From RGZA01 sp041917755 (GTDB lineage: Bacteria > Pseudomonadota > Alphaproteobacteria > UBA9219 > RGZA01), in the NCBI GenBank assembly GCA_041917755.1, contig JAYRWY010000017.1:124001-188000 (forward strand): a DNA stretch of 64,000 nucleotides. Reading direction: 5' to 3'. Within the stretch, counting starts at the first letter, position 1. Each line of letters opens with the position of its first letter. The notes beneath the pieces are model-generated. The model was not told the DNA's origin. It searched no databases and saw nothing but the letters and a program-made list of their open reading frames with translations. Positions 34,022-42,663 of the stretch are shown here, in pieces. The position numbers and the translations under genes are program-made.

Positions 34022-35893
34022 ATGGCGAATACTTTGGTATTAGAAGCCACATTTTTTTTTACTATCACGCTGGGCATATGCTTTTGGGTGGTCCGTAGTA
34101 GCGCGGGCGTTCAGCTAGCACTTGCGCAATTTTCGGATTTTTTGCTTAGCAAAGCATTTCCTTCCACATCTGATCATGAATACATAAAATTTGCATTCTT
34201 GCGGATAATCTTTGGATATCTGTTGCTGAACCGTGCGGTGAATATTTTTGTATTGCTGCTGCCCAGTGAATATTTTACGGCAGTTGGACTGTGGGCCATT
34301 GCCGATATTGCCGCCGCAATATGCATCATGTTGGGGGTGTTTACCCAATGGACGCTATTGTTTCAAATGAGCTTGCTCTGGCAGGTGGGGGAAGCCGAGG
34401 TGTCAACGATTGCGCTGGGGAATGATATATCTGCCATTATTGGCTTGATTTCATTTTTAACGGGCGCGGGCAAGCATTTATCGGTTGATCACTTTTTAGT
34501 TCAACGGTTCAAGGGGCTGAATGCATACTTGCTTTACGAAGAAGGAATTCCCGGCCGCCGAAGTATTGCCTTAGCAAAATTTGCTGCATTGGTATGCTAT
34601 TTCGGCATTTGCGTTTTTTCATTGGCGGTGCATTTGAATGAGCGTTCGTGGACGACGGGCGTGGCAGGAGTAATGTTATTCGGGAATAATTACTCGGTTA
34701 AGCAATTCGACTTTTTTATTGATTTGATGGCTAATAACCAATGGGCTGTATTTTTTGCCAGAAACTCATTGTGGGTCATGATGTTCTGGTATCCTGTGGT
34801 GTTGCCATTTGTGCTGATGGGCGGAATGTTCAGAGCCTTTGTCATGTATTGGGGATTTGTATTTTTGTGCTTTTCATCATTTGTGCTTCAATTGGGTTCG
34901 GTTGCCGAATATGAATTTGTGTTATGGCCAGCATTGTTTTGGGCAAAGATAGGTATTGATGCCAATAAAAAGTTGTCGGTGTATTATGATGACCGGATTG
35001 GCTTTTTTAATCGAATGGCTTGGATGATAGGACAGCTGGATTTGTTCAAGCGGATTATACTTTGCCCGCTAGCTGTCAGCCCTATAGATACAAAGCCGTA
35101 TGAGGCATGCACGGGCATATACGGTATTAAAGCGGGAGCCAACCAAGTCTACGCCGGATATGATGTTTACCTTCATATCGCAAAATCCTTGTTTTTATTG
35201 TGGCCCATATTGCCATTTCTATATTCGGGCAAGTGGATTGGCGCTGCGCCATTGGTAAATTCGATCATTGGAAACAAAGGTGCGCAGCAGTCAGTCGATA
35301 ATTCTTGCCTGCGTCAAGAAACGAATGCTTTGACTGTGGCGCCAGCGGTTTTGAGCCGCCGTGTAGGCGTGATCGCATTACACGTGACCATGCTTTCGCT
35401 ATTTTATTTTATCTCTGTGCCAGCCCCGTATTTGGGATATCACGGATTGTCAAATGCAGGCGGCACTGCGGCGGCATTTTATGGCATGACGAAAATTAAT
35501 GTATTTAATCGTCAGGATTTGCGAACCGCGGAGAATTGGTTTACGCTTCGGCAAAGTGATGAAGATACATTAGTCCCGTTGCTTGACAAAAATGGCGGCA
35601 GAATGAAATTCCACCGTTCCGATCGTATTACCTTTGGCTATACCTTAAGATTTCGTCGGGGTTTTATTGGCGCGGATCGCTGTTTATTTGCGGAATGGCG
35701 CGATAAAATTGATTATTTGGCCAAGGTCTATTTACATTCAAAAGACGCCAAATCAGGTAGATATTCCTTTGAATATGTTCAATATCATCAGGACTTGCCA
35801 GATGATGGTGAAATCCTACACAATGAATATCATATCAAGCCAGTGACTGTTAAATGCACTGAACACTTTGAAATTGACTATTATCATGAATAA
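34022..35893 (+). CDS. Tandem paralogue of the HTTM-DCC protein with the CxxC lost
   Basis: 623 residues, co-linear with the upstream protein along its whole length: same FLRIIFGYLLLNRAVNIFVLLLPSEYFTA core (first 20: FLRIIFGYLLLNRAVNIFVL), LAVHLNERSW, and VYLHSKDAKSGRYSFEYVQY at the C-terminus. In the DCC domain the motif reads VYYDDRIGFFNR, so the two cysteines are Ile326 and Phe329. Redox activity there is therefore gone. The copies are well diverged, so the duplication is not recent. A 32-base gap with no clear promoter separates the two genes. Confidence 0.8.
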   Translation: MANTLVLEATFFFTITLGICFWVVRSSAGVQLALAQFSDFLLSKAFPSTSDHEYIKFAFLRIIFGYLLLNRAVNIFVLLLPSEYFTAVGLWAIADIAAAICIMLGVFTQWTLLFQMSLLWQVGEAEVSTIALGNDISAIIGLISFLTGAGKHLSVDHFLVQRFKGLNAYLLYEEGIPGRRSIALAKFAALVCYFGICVFSLAVHLNERSWTTGVAGVMLFGNNYSVKQFDFFIDLMANNQWAVFFARNSLWVMMFWYPVVLPFVLMGGMFRAFVMYWGFVFLCFSSFVLQLGSVAEYEFVLWPALFWAKIGIDANKKLSVYYDDRIGFFNRMAWMIGQLDLFKRIILCPLAVSPIDTKPYEACTGIYGIKAGANQVYAGYDVYLHIAKSLFLLWPILPFLYSGKWIGAAPLVNSIIGNKGAQQSVDNSCLRQETNALTVAPAVLSRRVGVIALHVTMLSLFYFISVPAPYLGYHGLSNAGGTAAAFYGMTKINVFNRQDLRTAENWFTLRQSDEDTLVPLLDKNGGRMKFHRSDRITFGYTLRFRRGFIGADRCLFAEWRDKIDYLAKVYLHSKDAKSGRYSFEYVQYHQDLPDDGEILHNEYHIKPVTVKCTEHFEIDYYHE

Positions 35894-36551
35894 AAAAATC
35901 ATCATCTTTGGTGCGGGAGATATCGCACAGCTTGCGCATTATTACTTTACGCATGACAGCGATGTTCAAGTTGCAGCTTTCACGGTTGATAAGGCATACA
36001 TCACCGATACCCAGTTCTGCGGCTTACCGGTTGTGCCGTTTGAAGAGGTGGCAACCCATTATCCGCCTGCAACTTATGATATGTTCGTGGCGCTCAGCTA
36101 TTCCAAGCTGAATGCCTTACGCAAAGATAAATATCTGGCAGCTAAGGCATTGGGATATGCGGCGGCTAGTTATATCAGTTCCAAGGCCAGTATCCTAAAT
36201 GGCGGCCAAATCGGCGAAAACTGTTTTATTTTGGAAGACAATACTGTTCAGCCGTTTGTAACCATCGGTAATAACGTAACATTGTGGAGCGGTAACCACA
36301 TTGGCCATCATTCCACACTTCGTGATCATAGTTTTATTTCATCACATGTAGTTGTATCTGGCGGCGTGACCATAGGCGAGCAATGCTTTATTGGCGTGAA
36401 CGCAACCTTGCGTGACCATATCACCGTGGGTGACCGATGCGTAGTAGGAGCGAATGCGCTCTTGCTTGCCGATGCTGAAGCTGATGGCGTGTATATGAGC
36501 CAGGCAACTGAGCGTTCAAAAGTACCCAGCACCCGCTTGAAGAATATATGA
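35886..36551 (+). CDS. NeuD/PglD-type sugar O- or N-acyltransferase
   Basis: 221 residues from the ATG overlapping the previous stop by 8 bases. The N-terminal Rossmann part begins IIIFGAGDIAQLAHYYF (PglD-N-like). The C-terminal half is a left-handed beta-helix with hexapeptide repeats (NGGQIGENCFILEDN, VTIGNNVTLWSGN, VTIGEQCFIGVNATL, ITVGDRCVVGANALL). Catalytic His is likely in GHHSTLRDHSFI. Transfers an acetyl or other acyl group from CoA or ACP to a sugar. Confidence 0.9.
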   Translation: MNKKIIIFGAGDIAQLAHYYFTHDSDVQVAAFTVDKAYITDTQFCGLPVVPFEEVATHYPPATYDMFVALSYSKLNALRKDKYLAAKALGYAAASYISSKASILNGGQIGENCFILEDNTVQPFVTIGNNVTLWSGNHIGHHSTLRDHSFISSHVVVSGGVTIGEQCFIGVNATLRDHITVGDRCVVGANALLLADAEADGVYMSQATERSKVPSTRLKNI

Positions 36552-37489
36552 AACAACCGCATTGGAAAAAACTTGGCGTGTTGTATTGCCCGCCTGCGCA
36601 AGGACAGCATCGATCGCTGTTGTCTCATGCGGCCAATCCACTTCCGGTGCATATCAAAGATGACGTATACCGTGTCTTTTACAGTGGGCGCGATGCGCAG
36701 AACCGTTCATCGGTTGGTGCAGTGGATATTGATATAATTAAACGCCAAATTATCAAAGCGCATCACCAGCCGTTTTTTACCCATGGTCCACAAGGCAGTT
36801 TTTATGCCGAAGGTGTGAGCATTGGTAACTGTTATGAGGCTGATGGTGTAACGTATATGTTGTTTATGGGATGGCAAAATCCCAAAGACATTCATTCAAT
36901 TGGCGGGCATTGGCGCGGCGAAGTTGGCAGATTAATCGTACATCCAGACCTGACCCTTACGCTTGATGGTAACAAGCCATTTATGCCGCTGAATGCAGAT
37001 GATCCGTTGAGCCTTTCTTATCCATGGGTAATGAAGCAGGGCGATGGCAGGTTTCATATGTGGTATGGCACCACCAAAAGCTGGGATGCGGGTAATGGCG
37101 AAATGGTGCATGTCATTAATGCGGCATCGTCAGTAGATGGACATGTGTGGCAACGCAGCGGATTGGCCATTCCTTATCAATTGGGTGTGGCGCAGGCATT
37201 TTCGCGGCCAACCGTCTTATATTCTGCATCGTGCGGTTATGAGATGTGGTTTTCCTATCGCTGTGGTTCGGGTAAGACCTACAGGATTGGATATGCCAAA
37301 AGTCGGGATGGTTTGGCATGGCAATTGGCGCTGGAAGAGACCGGCATTGATGTGTCCAGCAATGGCTGGGACAGCGAGATGATTGAATACCCCTTTGTGC
37401 TGGAACATAAAGGGCAGCGTTATATGCTGTATAACGGCAATGGTTATGGCAAAACAGGGTTCGGGTTGGCAGTATTTGAAAATGAATAA
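36548..37489 (+). CDS. Five-bladed beta-propeller (glycosidase/GH43-like) protein
   Basis: 313 residues. Repeats of the form YRVFYSGRDAQNRSSVGAV, YMLFMGWQ, FHMWYGTTKSWD, YEMWFSYRCGSGKTYRIGYA and YMLYNGNGYGKTGFG (each blade ending in an aromatic-rich strand) mark the tachylectin/GH43/DUF1861-like five-bladed propeller. No signal peptide, so it acts in the cytoplasm. Probably binds or hydrolyses a glycoside; whether catalytic is unclear. Overlaps both neighbours. Confidence 0.75.
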   Translation: MKQPHWKKLGVLYCPPAQGQHRSLLSHAANPLPVHIKDDVYRVFYSGRDAQNRSSVGAVDIDIIKRQIIKAHHQPFFTHGPQGSFYAEGVSIGNCYEADGVTYMLFMGWQNPKDIHSIGGHWRGEVGRLIVHPDLTLTLDGNKPFMPLNADDPLSLSYPWVMKQGDGRFHMWYGTTKSWDAGNGEMVHVINAASSVDGHVWQRSGLAIPYQLGVAQAFSRPTVLYSASCGYEMWFSYRCGSGKTYRIGYAKSRDGLAWQLALEETGIDVSSNGWDSEMIEYPFVLEHKGQRYMLYNGNGYGKTGFGLAVFENE

Positions 37490-37913
37490 TATATTGGAAA
37501 CCTTGCGCCATAAGCCTTGGATCACGCAGTTTTTGCGATATGTGATGGTGGGCCTGTTCAGCAACCTGGCGGCTTACCTTGTGTATTTATACATCACGCA
37601 TTTGGGGGTTGCGCCAAAATTGGCGATGACGTTGTTGTATACAACAAGTGTAGTTATTAGTTTTGCAGGCAACCGCCAATTAAGTTTTTCGTACAAGGGT
37701 GGCATATCAACTGCAGCGTTGCGGTTTATTGCGGCACATATTTGCGGTTATTTTCTTAATCTCTCTATCTTGATCGTATTCGCGGATATGATGGGATATC
37801 CCTATCAGATCGTGCAGGCAGTTGCGATGATTGTTGTTGCGCTGTTTCTTTTTGTCATATTTAGATATTTTGTATTTTACAACAAACCTGTCGCTGACAA
37901 GGATGCACCATGA
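37482..37913 (+). CDS. GtrA family membrane protein
   Basis: 143 residues from the ATG inside the 3' end of the propeller gene; the longer frame would add a cytosolic tail without family character. Four hydrophobic segments: FLRYVMVGLFSNLAAYLVYLY, LLYTTSVVISFAGNRQLSF, FIAAHICGYFLNLSILIVFA and VAMIVVALFLFVIFRYFVF. The NRQLSFSYKG loop is typical of GtrA. GtrA proteins probably flip undecaprenyl-phosphate sugars made by GtrB-type GT2 enzymes, two of which are in this locus. 4-base overlap with the next gene. Confidence 0.92.
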   Translation: MNNILETLRHKPWITQFLRYVMVGLFSNLAAYLVYLYITHLGVAPKLAMTLLYTTSVVISFAGNRQLSFSYKGGISTAALRFIAAHICGYFLNLSILIVFADMMGYPYQIVQAVAMIVVALFLFVIFRYFVFYNKPVADKDAP

Positions 37914-38782
37914 GACATTGTCTTGCTTGCCAGACTGATTATTCAGCCGATACATCACAGTGCCCATCATGCCAGTATAAACCAGCCGTGCTGGATGGGT
38001 TTGAGGCGTTTGCGCCCGATCTTGCACATGCCAATGAGGGGTTTAAGGCCGATTATTTCGCAGAGTTAGCTGCGTTGGAGGCAAATAATTTTTGGTTTAA
38101 GGCACGCAATCAACTCATTCTATGGGCGCTGTCGACCTATGCGCCTGACTTTAAGTCCTATTTTGAAATTGGCTGTGGAACAGGGTTTGTATTATCGGGA
38201 ATAGCCAAGGCATACCCATCGGCACGATTGGGCGGCAGTGAAATTTTTACATCTGGTCTTAGTGAAGCAGCCAAGCGTTTGCCGACCACAACGCTGATGC
38301 AAATGGATGCCAGATCCATCCCCTTTAAAAACGAATTCGATGTGATTGGTTCTTTTGACGTATTGGAACATATCAAGGAAGATGAGCAGGTATTGAGACA
38401 GATACATCAGGCATTGAAGCCGGGTGGCATAGCATTGCTGTCTGTGCCGCAGCATCCGTGGTTATGGAGCAAGGCAGATGATTATGCCTGTCATGTGCGG
38501 CGATATACCCGCAACGAATTACATCAGAAAATGGAAGCAGCAGGCTTTCGCATGATACGCAGTACATCCTTTGTGTCTTTGCTATTGCCTGCAATGATTT
38601 TATCGAGGTTTGTTGCCAAAAAAAGTTCAGCCGAGCAGTACGATGCAGCAGCCGAGTTAAGGTTGTCGCCATTCATAAACACACTGTTTTTGTGGGTTTT
38701 GAGTTTGGAGTTGGCGGCCATTAAGAACGGTGTTAATTTTATAGCCGGTGGATCCAGGCTGGTAATCGCTAAGAAAATTTAG
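37910..38782 (+). CDS. SAM-dependent methyltransferase with N-terminal zinc ribbon
   Basis: 290 residues. Cys4/Cys7 and Cys18/Cys21 form a short zinc ribbon (CLACQTDY ... CPSC). The SAM motif is YFEIGCGTGFVLSGI (about 85-99), followed by FDVLEHIKEDEQVLRQI and LKPGGIALLSVPQHPWLWS. CHVRRYTRNEL recalls the other glycan-locus methyltransferase at 30682. The C-terminal segment is hydrophobic. Third methyltransferase in this locus; acceptor unknown. Confidence 0.88.
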   Translation: MRHCLACQTDYSADTSQCPSCQYKPAVLDGFEAFAPDLAHANEGFKADYFAELAALEANNFWFKARNQLILWALSTYAPDFKSYFEIGCGTGFVLSGIAKAYPSARLGGSEIFTSGLSEAAKRLPTTTLMQMDARSIPFKNEFDVIGSFDVLEHIKEDEQVLRQIHQALKPGGIALLSVPQHPWLWSKADDYACHVRRYTRNELHQKMEAAGFRMIRSTSFVSLLLPAMILSRFVAKKSSAEQYDAAAELRLSPFINTLFLWVLSLELAAIKNGVNFIAGGSRLVIAKKI

Positions 38783-38824
38783 TCCTGTTCGCTCAATAAC
38801 TGACGAGTTCCGGAGCAGAATTTC

Positions 38825-39958
38825 ATGTCCAAATCGCGTATTCCTTTTAACTTGCCGCATATGACGGGCAAAGAAATGGAATATATTGCCCAATCGCACC
38901 GCAATGGAAAATTGGCAGGTGATGGCCCGTTTACAAAACTATGCCATAGCTGGATTGAGCAGCGCACTGGTACGGCCAAGGGATTGCTCACCCATTCATG
39001 CACGGCGGCGTTAGAAATGGCGGCGTTGTTGTTAGATATCAAGCCGGGTGATGAAATCATCATGCCATCCTATACCTTTGTATCCACCGCCAATGCATTT
39101 GTTTTGCGTGGCGGGGTGCCGGTATTTGTCGATATCCGTGAAGATACCCTTAATATCAATGAGCATCTGATTGAAGAAGCGATTACCCCGCGCACCAGAG
39201 CCATTGTGCCTGTGCACTATGCCGGCGTTGCATGTGAGATGGATACCATCATGGCAATTGCCAGAAAGCATAATCTGGCGGTAGTGGAAGATGCCGCGCA
39301 AGGTGTTATGGCCAGCTACAAAGGTAAGGCTTTAGGCAGTATCGGTGATTTGGGGGCCTATAGTTTTCATGAAACCAAAAATGTGATTTCAGGCGAGGGG
39401 GGCGCATTACTTGTAAATAACAAGGAGATGAGCTTGCGCGCAGAAATTATCCGCGAAAAAGGAACTGACCGCAGCCGTTTTTTCCGCGGCGAAGTTGATA
39501 AATATACGTGGCAGGAAGTGGGGTCATCATTTCTGCCCGGTGAACTGATTGCCGCTTTTTTGTGGGCGCAGTTAGAGCATGCCGATTCCATAACTCAAGA
39601 ACGGTTAACATCATGGAATTATTACCATGATGCCTTGTCCCATCTAGAAGCAAAAGGAATGCTGCGTCGTCCACGTATTCCCAATGCCTGCCATCATAAT
39701 GCCCATATGTACTATATAATCTTGTCTGCTGGCATTGAACGGCAACGGGTGCTTGATGCGTTTAAGCGCGCAGATATGTCCTGTGTGTTCCATTATGTCC
39801 CGTTACATTCATCGCCGGCAGGACTACGATATGCCAAGACGCATGGCACGCTGGATGTAACCAATACACAATCCGAGCGGCTAATACGATTACCGCTATG
39901 GGTTGGCCTGCGCCCAGAGCAGCAAGATGAGGTAATTGGCATATTAAAGGCAATGTAG
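38825..39958 (+). CDS. wecE: dTDP-4-amino-4,6-dideoxygalactose transaminase
   Basis: 377 residues. WecE/RffA converts dTDP-4-keto-6-deoxyglucose to dTDP-4-amino-4,6-dideoxygalactose (Fuc4N) using PLP and glutamate. Very typical family sequence: NGKLAGDGPFTKLCHSWIEQ, LLTHSCTAALEMAALLLD, MPSYTFVSTANAFVLRGGVP, VPVHYAGVACEMD, VVEDAAQGVMASYKG, and the PLP Lys in SFHETKNVISGEGGALL. No rmlA/rmlB lie in the window, so dTDP-sugar supply must be elsewhere. Ends the contiguous sugar locus. Confidence 0.95.
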   Translation: MSKSRIPFNLPHMTGKEMEYIAQSHRNGKLAGDGPFTKLCHSWIEQRTGTAKGLLTHSCTAALEMAALLLDIKPGDEIIMPSYTFVSTANAFVLRGGVPVFVDIREDTLNINEHLIEEAITPRTRAIVPVHYAGVACEMDTIMAIARKHNLAVVEDAAQGVMASYKGKALGSIGDLGAYSFHETKNVISGEGGALLVNNKEMSLRAEIIREKGTDRSRFFRGEVDKYTWQEVGSSFLPGELIAAFLWAQLEHADSITQERLTSWNYYHDALSHLEAKGMLRRPRIPNACHHNAHMYYIILSAGIERQRVLDAFKRADMSCVFHYVPLHSSPAGLRYAKTHGTLDVTNTQSERLIRLPLWVGLRPEQQDEVIGILKAM

Positions 39959-39996
39959 CGTTATTGCTTGTAACTTGTATCAACGGAGTAACCATC

Positions 39997-40452
39997 ATGA
40001 CCCATCGCTCAATCAAAATTTTAACAGTCTCTACCCTCGCTCTATCCGCATTTTTAGCATGTACCCCGATGGCTCGTGCACATGATGTTGCTGAGCAAGG
40101 TCAGGCTGCCCAATCCCAAGCGACAGTACCTGAGCAGCCTAATTATATATCCGGCGGCGTGGGTGAGGAAAGCCGTGCCGAATTGGATGCCGTGCAAAAA
40201 AACTACGGCCTCAAGGTAGTATTTGCAGGTGAAGGCGGCATATTTCTGGATGATGTTCATGTCACAATTACTGATGCTGCAAAGCAGTCGGTTTTGGTGG
40301 TTGACCCCGAAGGCCCGATTTTACTGGCGCAACTAAAGCCCGGTAAATACGTGATTACAGCCGATGCGCAGGGTATAACGCAGAAAGCCACCGTGACTAT
40401 TCGCAAGAATAAGCAAACCAATATCACCATGCGTTTTCCAATTGGCGAGTAA
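39997..40452 (+). CDS. Secreted protein with carboxypeptidase-regulatory-like beta domain
   Basis: 151 residues from the ATG with a GGAG site 10 bases upstream. Residues 1-28 are a signal peptide (ILTVSTLALSAFLACTP, cleavage near ARA). The mature C-terminal half (LDDVHVTITD, LLAQLKPGKYVITADAQGIT, KATVTIRKNKQTNITMRF) resembles the Ig-like carboxypeptidase-regulatory/transthyretin-type fold. Periplasmic; no enzymatic residues. TAATG overlap with the small reading frame downstream. Confidence 0.7.
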   Translation: MTHRSIKILTVSTLALSAFLACTPMARAHDVAEQGQAAQSQATVPEQPNYISGGVGEESRAELDAVQKNYGLKVVFAGEGGIFLDDVHVTITDAAKQSVLVVDPEGPILLAQLKPGKYVITADAQGITQKATVTIRKNKQTNITMRFPIGE

Positions 40453-40598
40453 TGAGCCAAAGCAATCCACTGGTTGAAGAGCAATATTCACAATGGGTGT
40501 ATCCAGAACCAATTGTGGATATTGCCGAGTGGAAGGCAATCCGCAGTGGCGCTGTAGCTGCGACAATCAGGCCTATGGCGAGAAAGATGCCAGGCTAG
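40452..40598 (+). pseudogene. 48-codon N-terminal remnant of a SAM methyltransferase-like gene
   Basis: The start overlaps the preceding TAA (TAATG). The peptide begins MSQSNPLVEEQYSQWVYP and continues EPIVDIAEWK. This QY.xWVYPEPI.D...W opening is the N-terminal part of a family of class I methyltransferases that I have seen in larger proteins. Here the reading frame ends after MARKMPG with no SAM motif, and no frame downstream continues it before the ldhA-like start at 40635. I read it as a truncated relic; a genuine 48-residue peptide is possible. Confidence 0.5.
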
Positions 40599-40634
40599 CA
40601 GATTGCCGAGCATTATAGCTAACCGAGGTATATC

Positions 40635-41636
40635 ATGAAAATAGCTGTATTTGATACCCATGATTATGAGCGCAAAGTGTTCAAGGCCCATCAGGAAAAC
40701 TTTACGCATGAGGTTATCTATCATGATGTACGTTTGAACGAGCAAACGGTGTCGTTGGCCAACGGATGCGAGGTCATCTGCGGGTTTGTGAATGACCATT
40801 TTGATGAACCGAGTTTAAAGGCTTTTGCAAAGGCAGGTGGAAAGCTCATCGCGCTGCGCTGCGCGGGATTTAATAACGTCGATTTGGCAGCTGCGGCACG
40901 CCACGGGCTTCATGTGGTGCGTGTACCCGCCTATTCCCCGCATGCGGTGGCGGAATTCGCCATGGCGCTTATTCTCACCCTTAATCGCAAGACGCACCGG
41001 GCCTATAACCGTGTGCGTGAGGGAAACTTCTCGCTGGAAGGCCTGACCGGATTTGATTTGCACGGGAAAACGGTGGGTATTGTAGGCGTGGGCGTGATTG
41101 GCGCGGTGTTTGCAAAAATCGTCAACGGATTTGGTTGCAAGGTATTGGGATTTGATCCGGATATCCGCAATATCCAGAATGCTGGCACGCCGATTTCATC
41201 GGTATCACTGGATGAGCTGTGCCGGAATTCGGATATCATCTCCCTCCATGCGCCATTAAATCCCAAGACCAAGCATATGATTAATGCGGAGCGTTTGGCG
41301 CTGATGAAACCATCGGCCATGATTATCAATACCGGTCGTGGCGCACTGATTGATGCGCAGGCACTGATAGTGGCGCTTAAGCGCGGCATGATTGGTGCAG
41401 CCGCATTAGATGTGTACGAGGAGGAAGAGGGCGTATTCTTTTCCGACCATTCAGGCGACATTATGCAGGATGATGTGTTGGCGCGGCTTATTTCGTTTCC
41501 CAATGTATTGATAACATCGCATCAGGCGTTTTTGACCAATGAGGCGTTGAACAACATTGTATCGACCACCTTTGAGAGCATCTCGGCTTTTGAAAAAGGA
41601 TTGCCGCTTACGCATGAGATCAAGGCGGCTGCGTGA
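40635..41636 (+). CDS. ldhA: D-lactate dehydrogenase / 2-hydroxyacid dehydrogenase (LdhA-type)
   Basis: 333 residues. NAD-dependent reduction of pyruvate to D-lactate is the usual reaction. Marks of the LdhA group: LIALRCAGFNNVDLAAAARH, PHAVAEFAMALILTLNRKTH, FSLEGLTGFDLHGKTVGIVG, the dinucleotide motif GVGVIGAVF, NTGRGALIDAQAL, and ITSHQAFLTNEALNNI with the catalytic His. Arg and Glu catalytic residues are in INTGRGAL and ALDVYEEEEG. The stop codon (41634-41636) abuts the encoded CCA end of the convergent tRNA-Gln. Confidence 0.9.
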   Translation: MKIAVFDTHDYERKVFKAHQENFTHEVIYHDVRLNEQTVSLANGCEVICGFVNDHFDEPSLKAFAKAGGKLIALRCAGFNNVDLAAAARHGLHVVRVPAYSPHAVAEFAMALILTLNRKTHRAYNRVREGNFSLEGLTGFDLHGKTVGIVGVGVIGAVFAKIVNGFGCKVLGFDPDIRNIQNAGTPISSVSLDELCRNSDIISLHAPLNPKTKHMINAERLALMKPSAMIINTGRGALIDAQALIVALKRGMIGAAALDVYEEEEGVFFSDHSGDIMQDDVLARLISFPNVLITSHQAFLTNEALNNIVSTTFESISAFEKGLPLTHEIKAAA

Positions 41637-41710
41637 TGGTTGGGGGACGTGGATTCGAACCACGGTAAACAGAGTCAGAGTCTGTTGTCCTACCGCTAGA
41701 CGATCCCCCA
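41637..41710 (-). tRNA. tRNA-Gln (anticodon CTG)
   Basis: The minus strand reads TGGGGGA...TCCCCCA-A-CCA, a complete 74-base cloverleaf with encoded CCA. The anticodon stem-loop is CAGA-CTCTGAC-TCTG with anticodon CTG (decodes CAG), and the T arm contains GTTCGAATC. The 3' CCA directly abuts the stop codon of the convergent ldhA-like gene. Confidence 0.96.
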
Positions 41711-41839
41711 ACGGATGCATTCAGTTATCTGACATCAAACCCTTAAAATCAATTGGTTTTATGTGGATTGGCACTTTGATACTATAAATTGCCCAGTAAG
41801 TACGCTATGGATGTGCGCATTCTCTTTACTTGATGGCAG

Positions 41840-42583
41840 ATGATTATGGCGGGTAAGCCACCCAAAAAAACAGGTAATAAGGCGGCAAGCAAAGCAGGTA
41901 AGCTTGGCTCTGGCCGCCAGCTCACTGTGCGTGTGAAAAAAGCCAAAAAGCTAAGCGCGTCATCTGCGCGTTGGTTGCAACGCCAATTGAATGATCCCTA
42001 TGTGCATGCTGCCAAGCGCGACGGGTATCGCTCACGTGCGGCATATAAGCTTTTGCAGCTGGATGAAAAATTCTCGCTCATCAAACCTGGAATGCGCATC
42101 GTGGATTTGGGCGCTGCGCCTGGCGGATGGAGCCAGGTGTTATCTGAAATAGTGTTTGCCAGCAAAAAAACCGAAAAGAAAAGCCAGATTATTGCGCTGG
42201 ATATTTTACCAATGGATCCGTTGACGGATGTAATCATTTTTAATACCGATTTTACAACCGATGAAGCGCCCGAGCAAATTCGCGGCGCATTAAACGGTAA
42301 GGCAGACCTGGTATTAAGTGATATGGCCGCGCCCACAACAGGGCATAATGCAACCGACCATTTGCGCATTATTGGGTTGGCTGAACTTGCCTATGATTTT
42401 GCGCGTTCTATCCTTGCGCCAAATGGCGCGTTTGTATGCAAGCTGTTTCAAGGCGGCGCAGACAAGGATTTATTGGCAACCTTGAAAAAAGATTTTGCCA
42501 GCGTCAAACACGCCAAACCCGCAGCTAGCCGCAGCGATAGCGCCGAAACTTATGTGGTGGCACAGGGGTTTAGAGGCAAATAA
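41840..42583 (+). CDS. rlmE: 23S rRNA (uridine-2552-2'-O-)methyltransferase
   Basis: 247 residues. RlmE/FtsJ methylates U2552 in the A-loop. A Lys/Ser-rich N-terminal extension (about 45 residues) precedes the RRMJ domain: RDGYRSRAAYKLLQLDEKF with the catalytic Lys, DLGAAPGGWSQVL, and DLVLSDMAAPTTGH with Asp. FVCKLFQGG and QGFRGK lie near the end. An ATG at 41846 is an alternative start. Confidence 0.95.
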   Translation: MIMAGKPPKKTGNKAASKAGKLGSGRQLTVRVKKAKKLSASSARWLQRQLNDPYVHAAKRDGYRSRAAYKLLQLDEKFSLIKPGMRIVDLGAAPGGWSQVLSEIVFASKKTEKKSQIIALDILPMDPLTDVIIFNTDFTTDEAPEQIRGALNGKADLVLSDMAAPTTGHNATDHLRIIGLAELAYDFARSILAPNGAFVCKLFQGGADKDLLATLKKDFASVKHAKPAASRSDSAETYVVAQGFRGK

Positions 42584-42612
42584 AATAATAAAAAAAAGCC
42601 TCATTTTCCGCT

Positions 42613-42639
42613 TTTACTTTCGATTAAACTCGCTATATT
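42613..42639 (+). promoter_or_regulatory. Possible guaB promoter
   Basis: TTTACT and TATATT (five of six -10 matches) lie 15 bases apart, about 25 bases before the guaB ATG, followed by a GGAGAG ribosome-binding site. The short spacing makes it only a modest candidate. Confidence 0.35.
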
Positions 42640-42663
42640 TGCCGAGGATATGGAGAGATTTAG

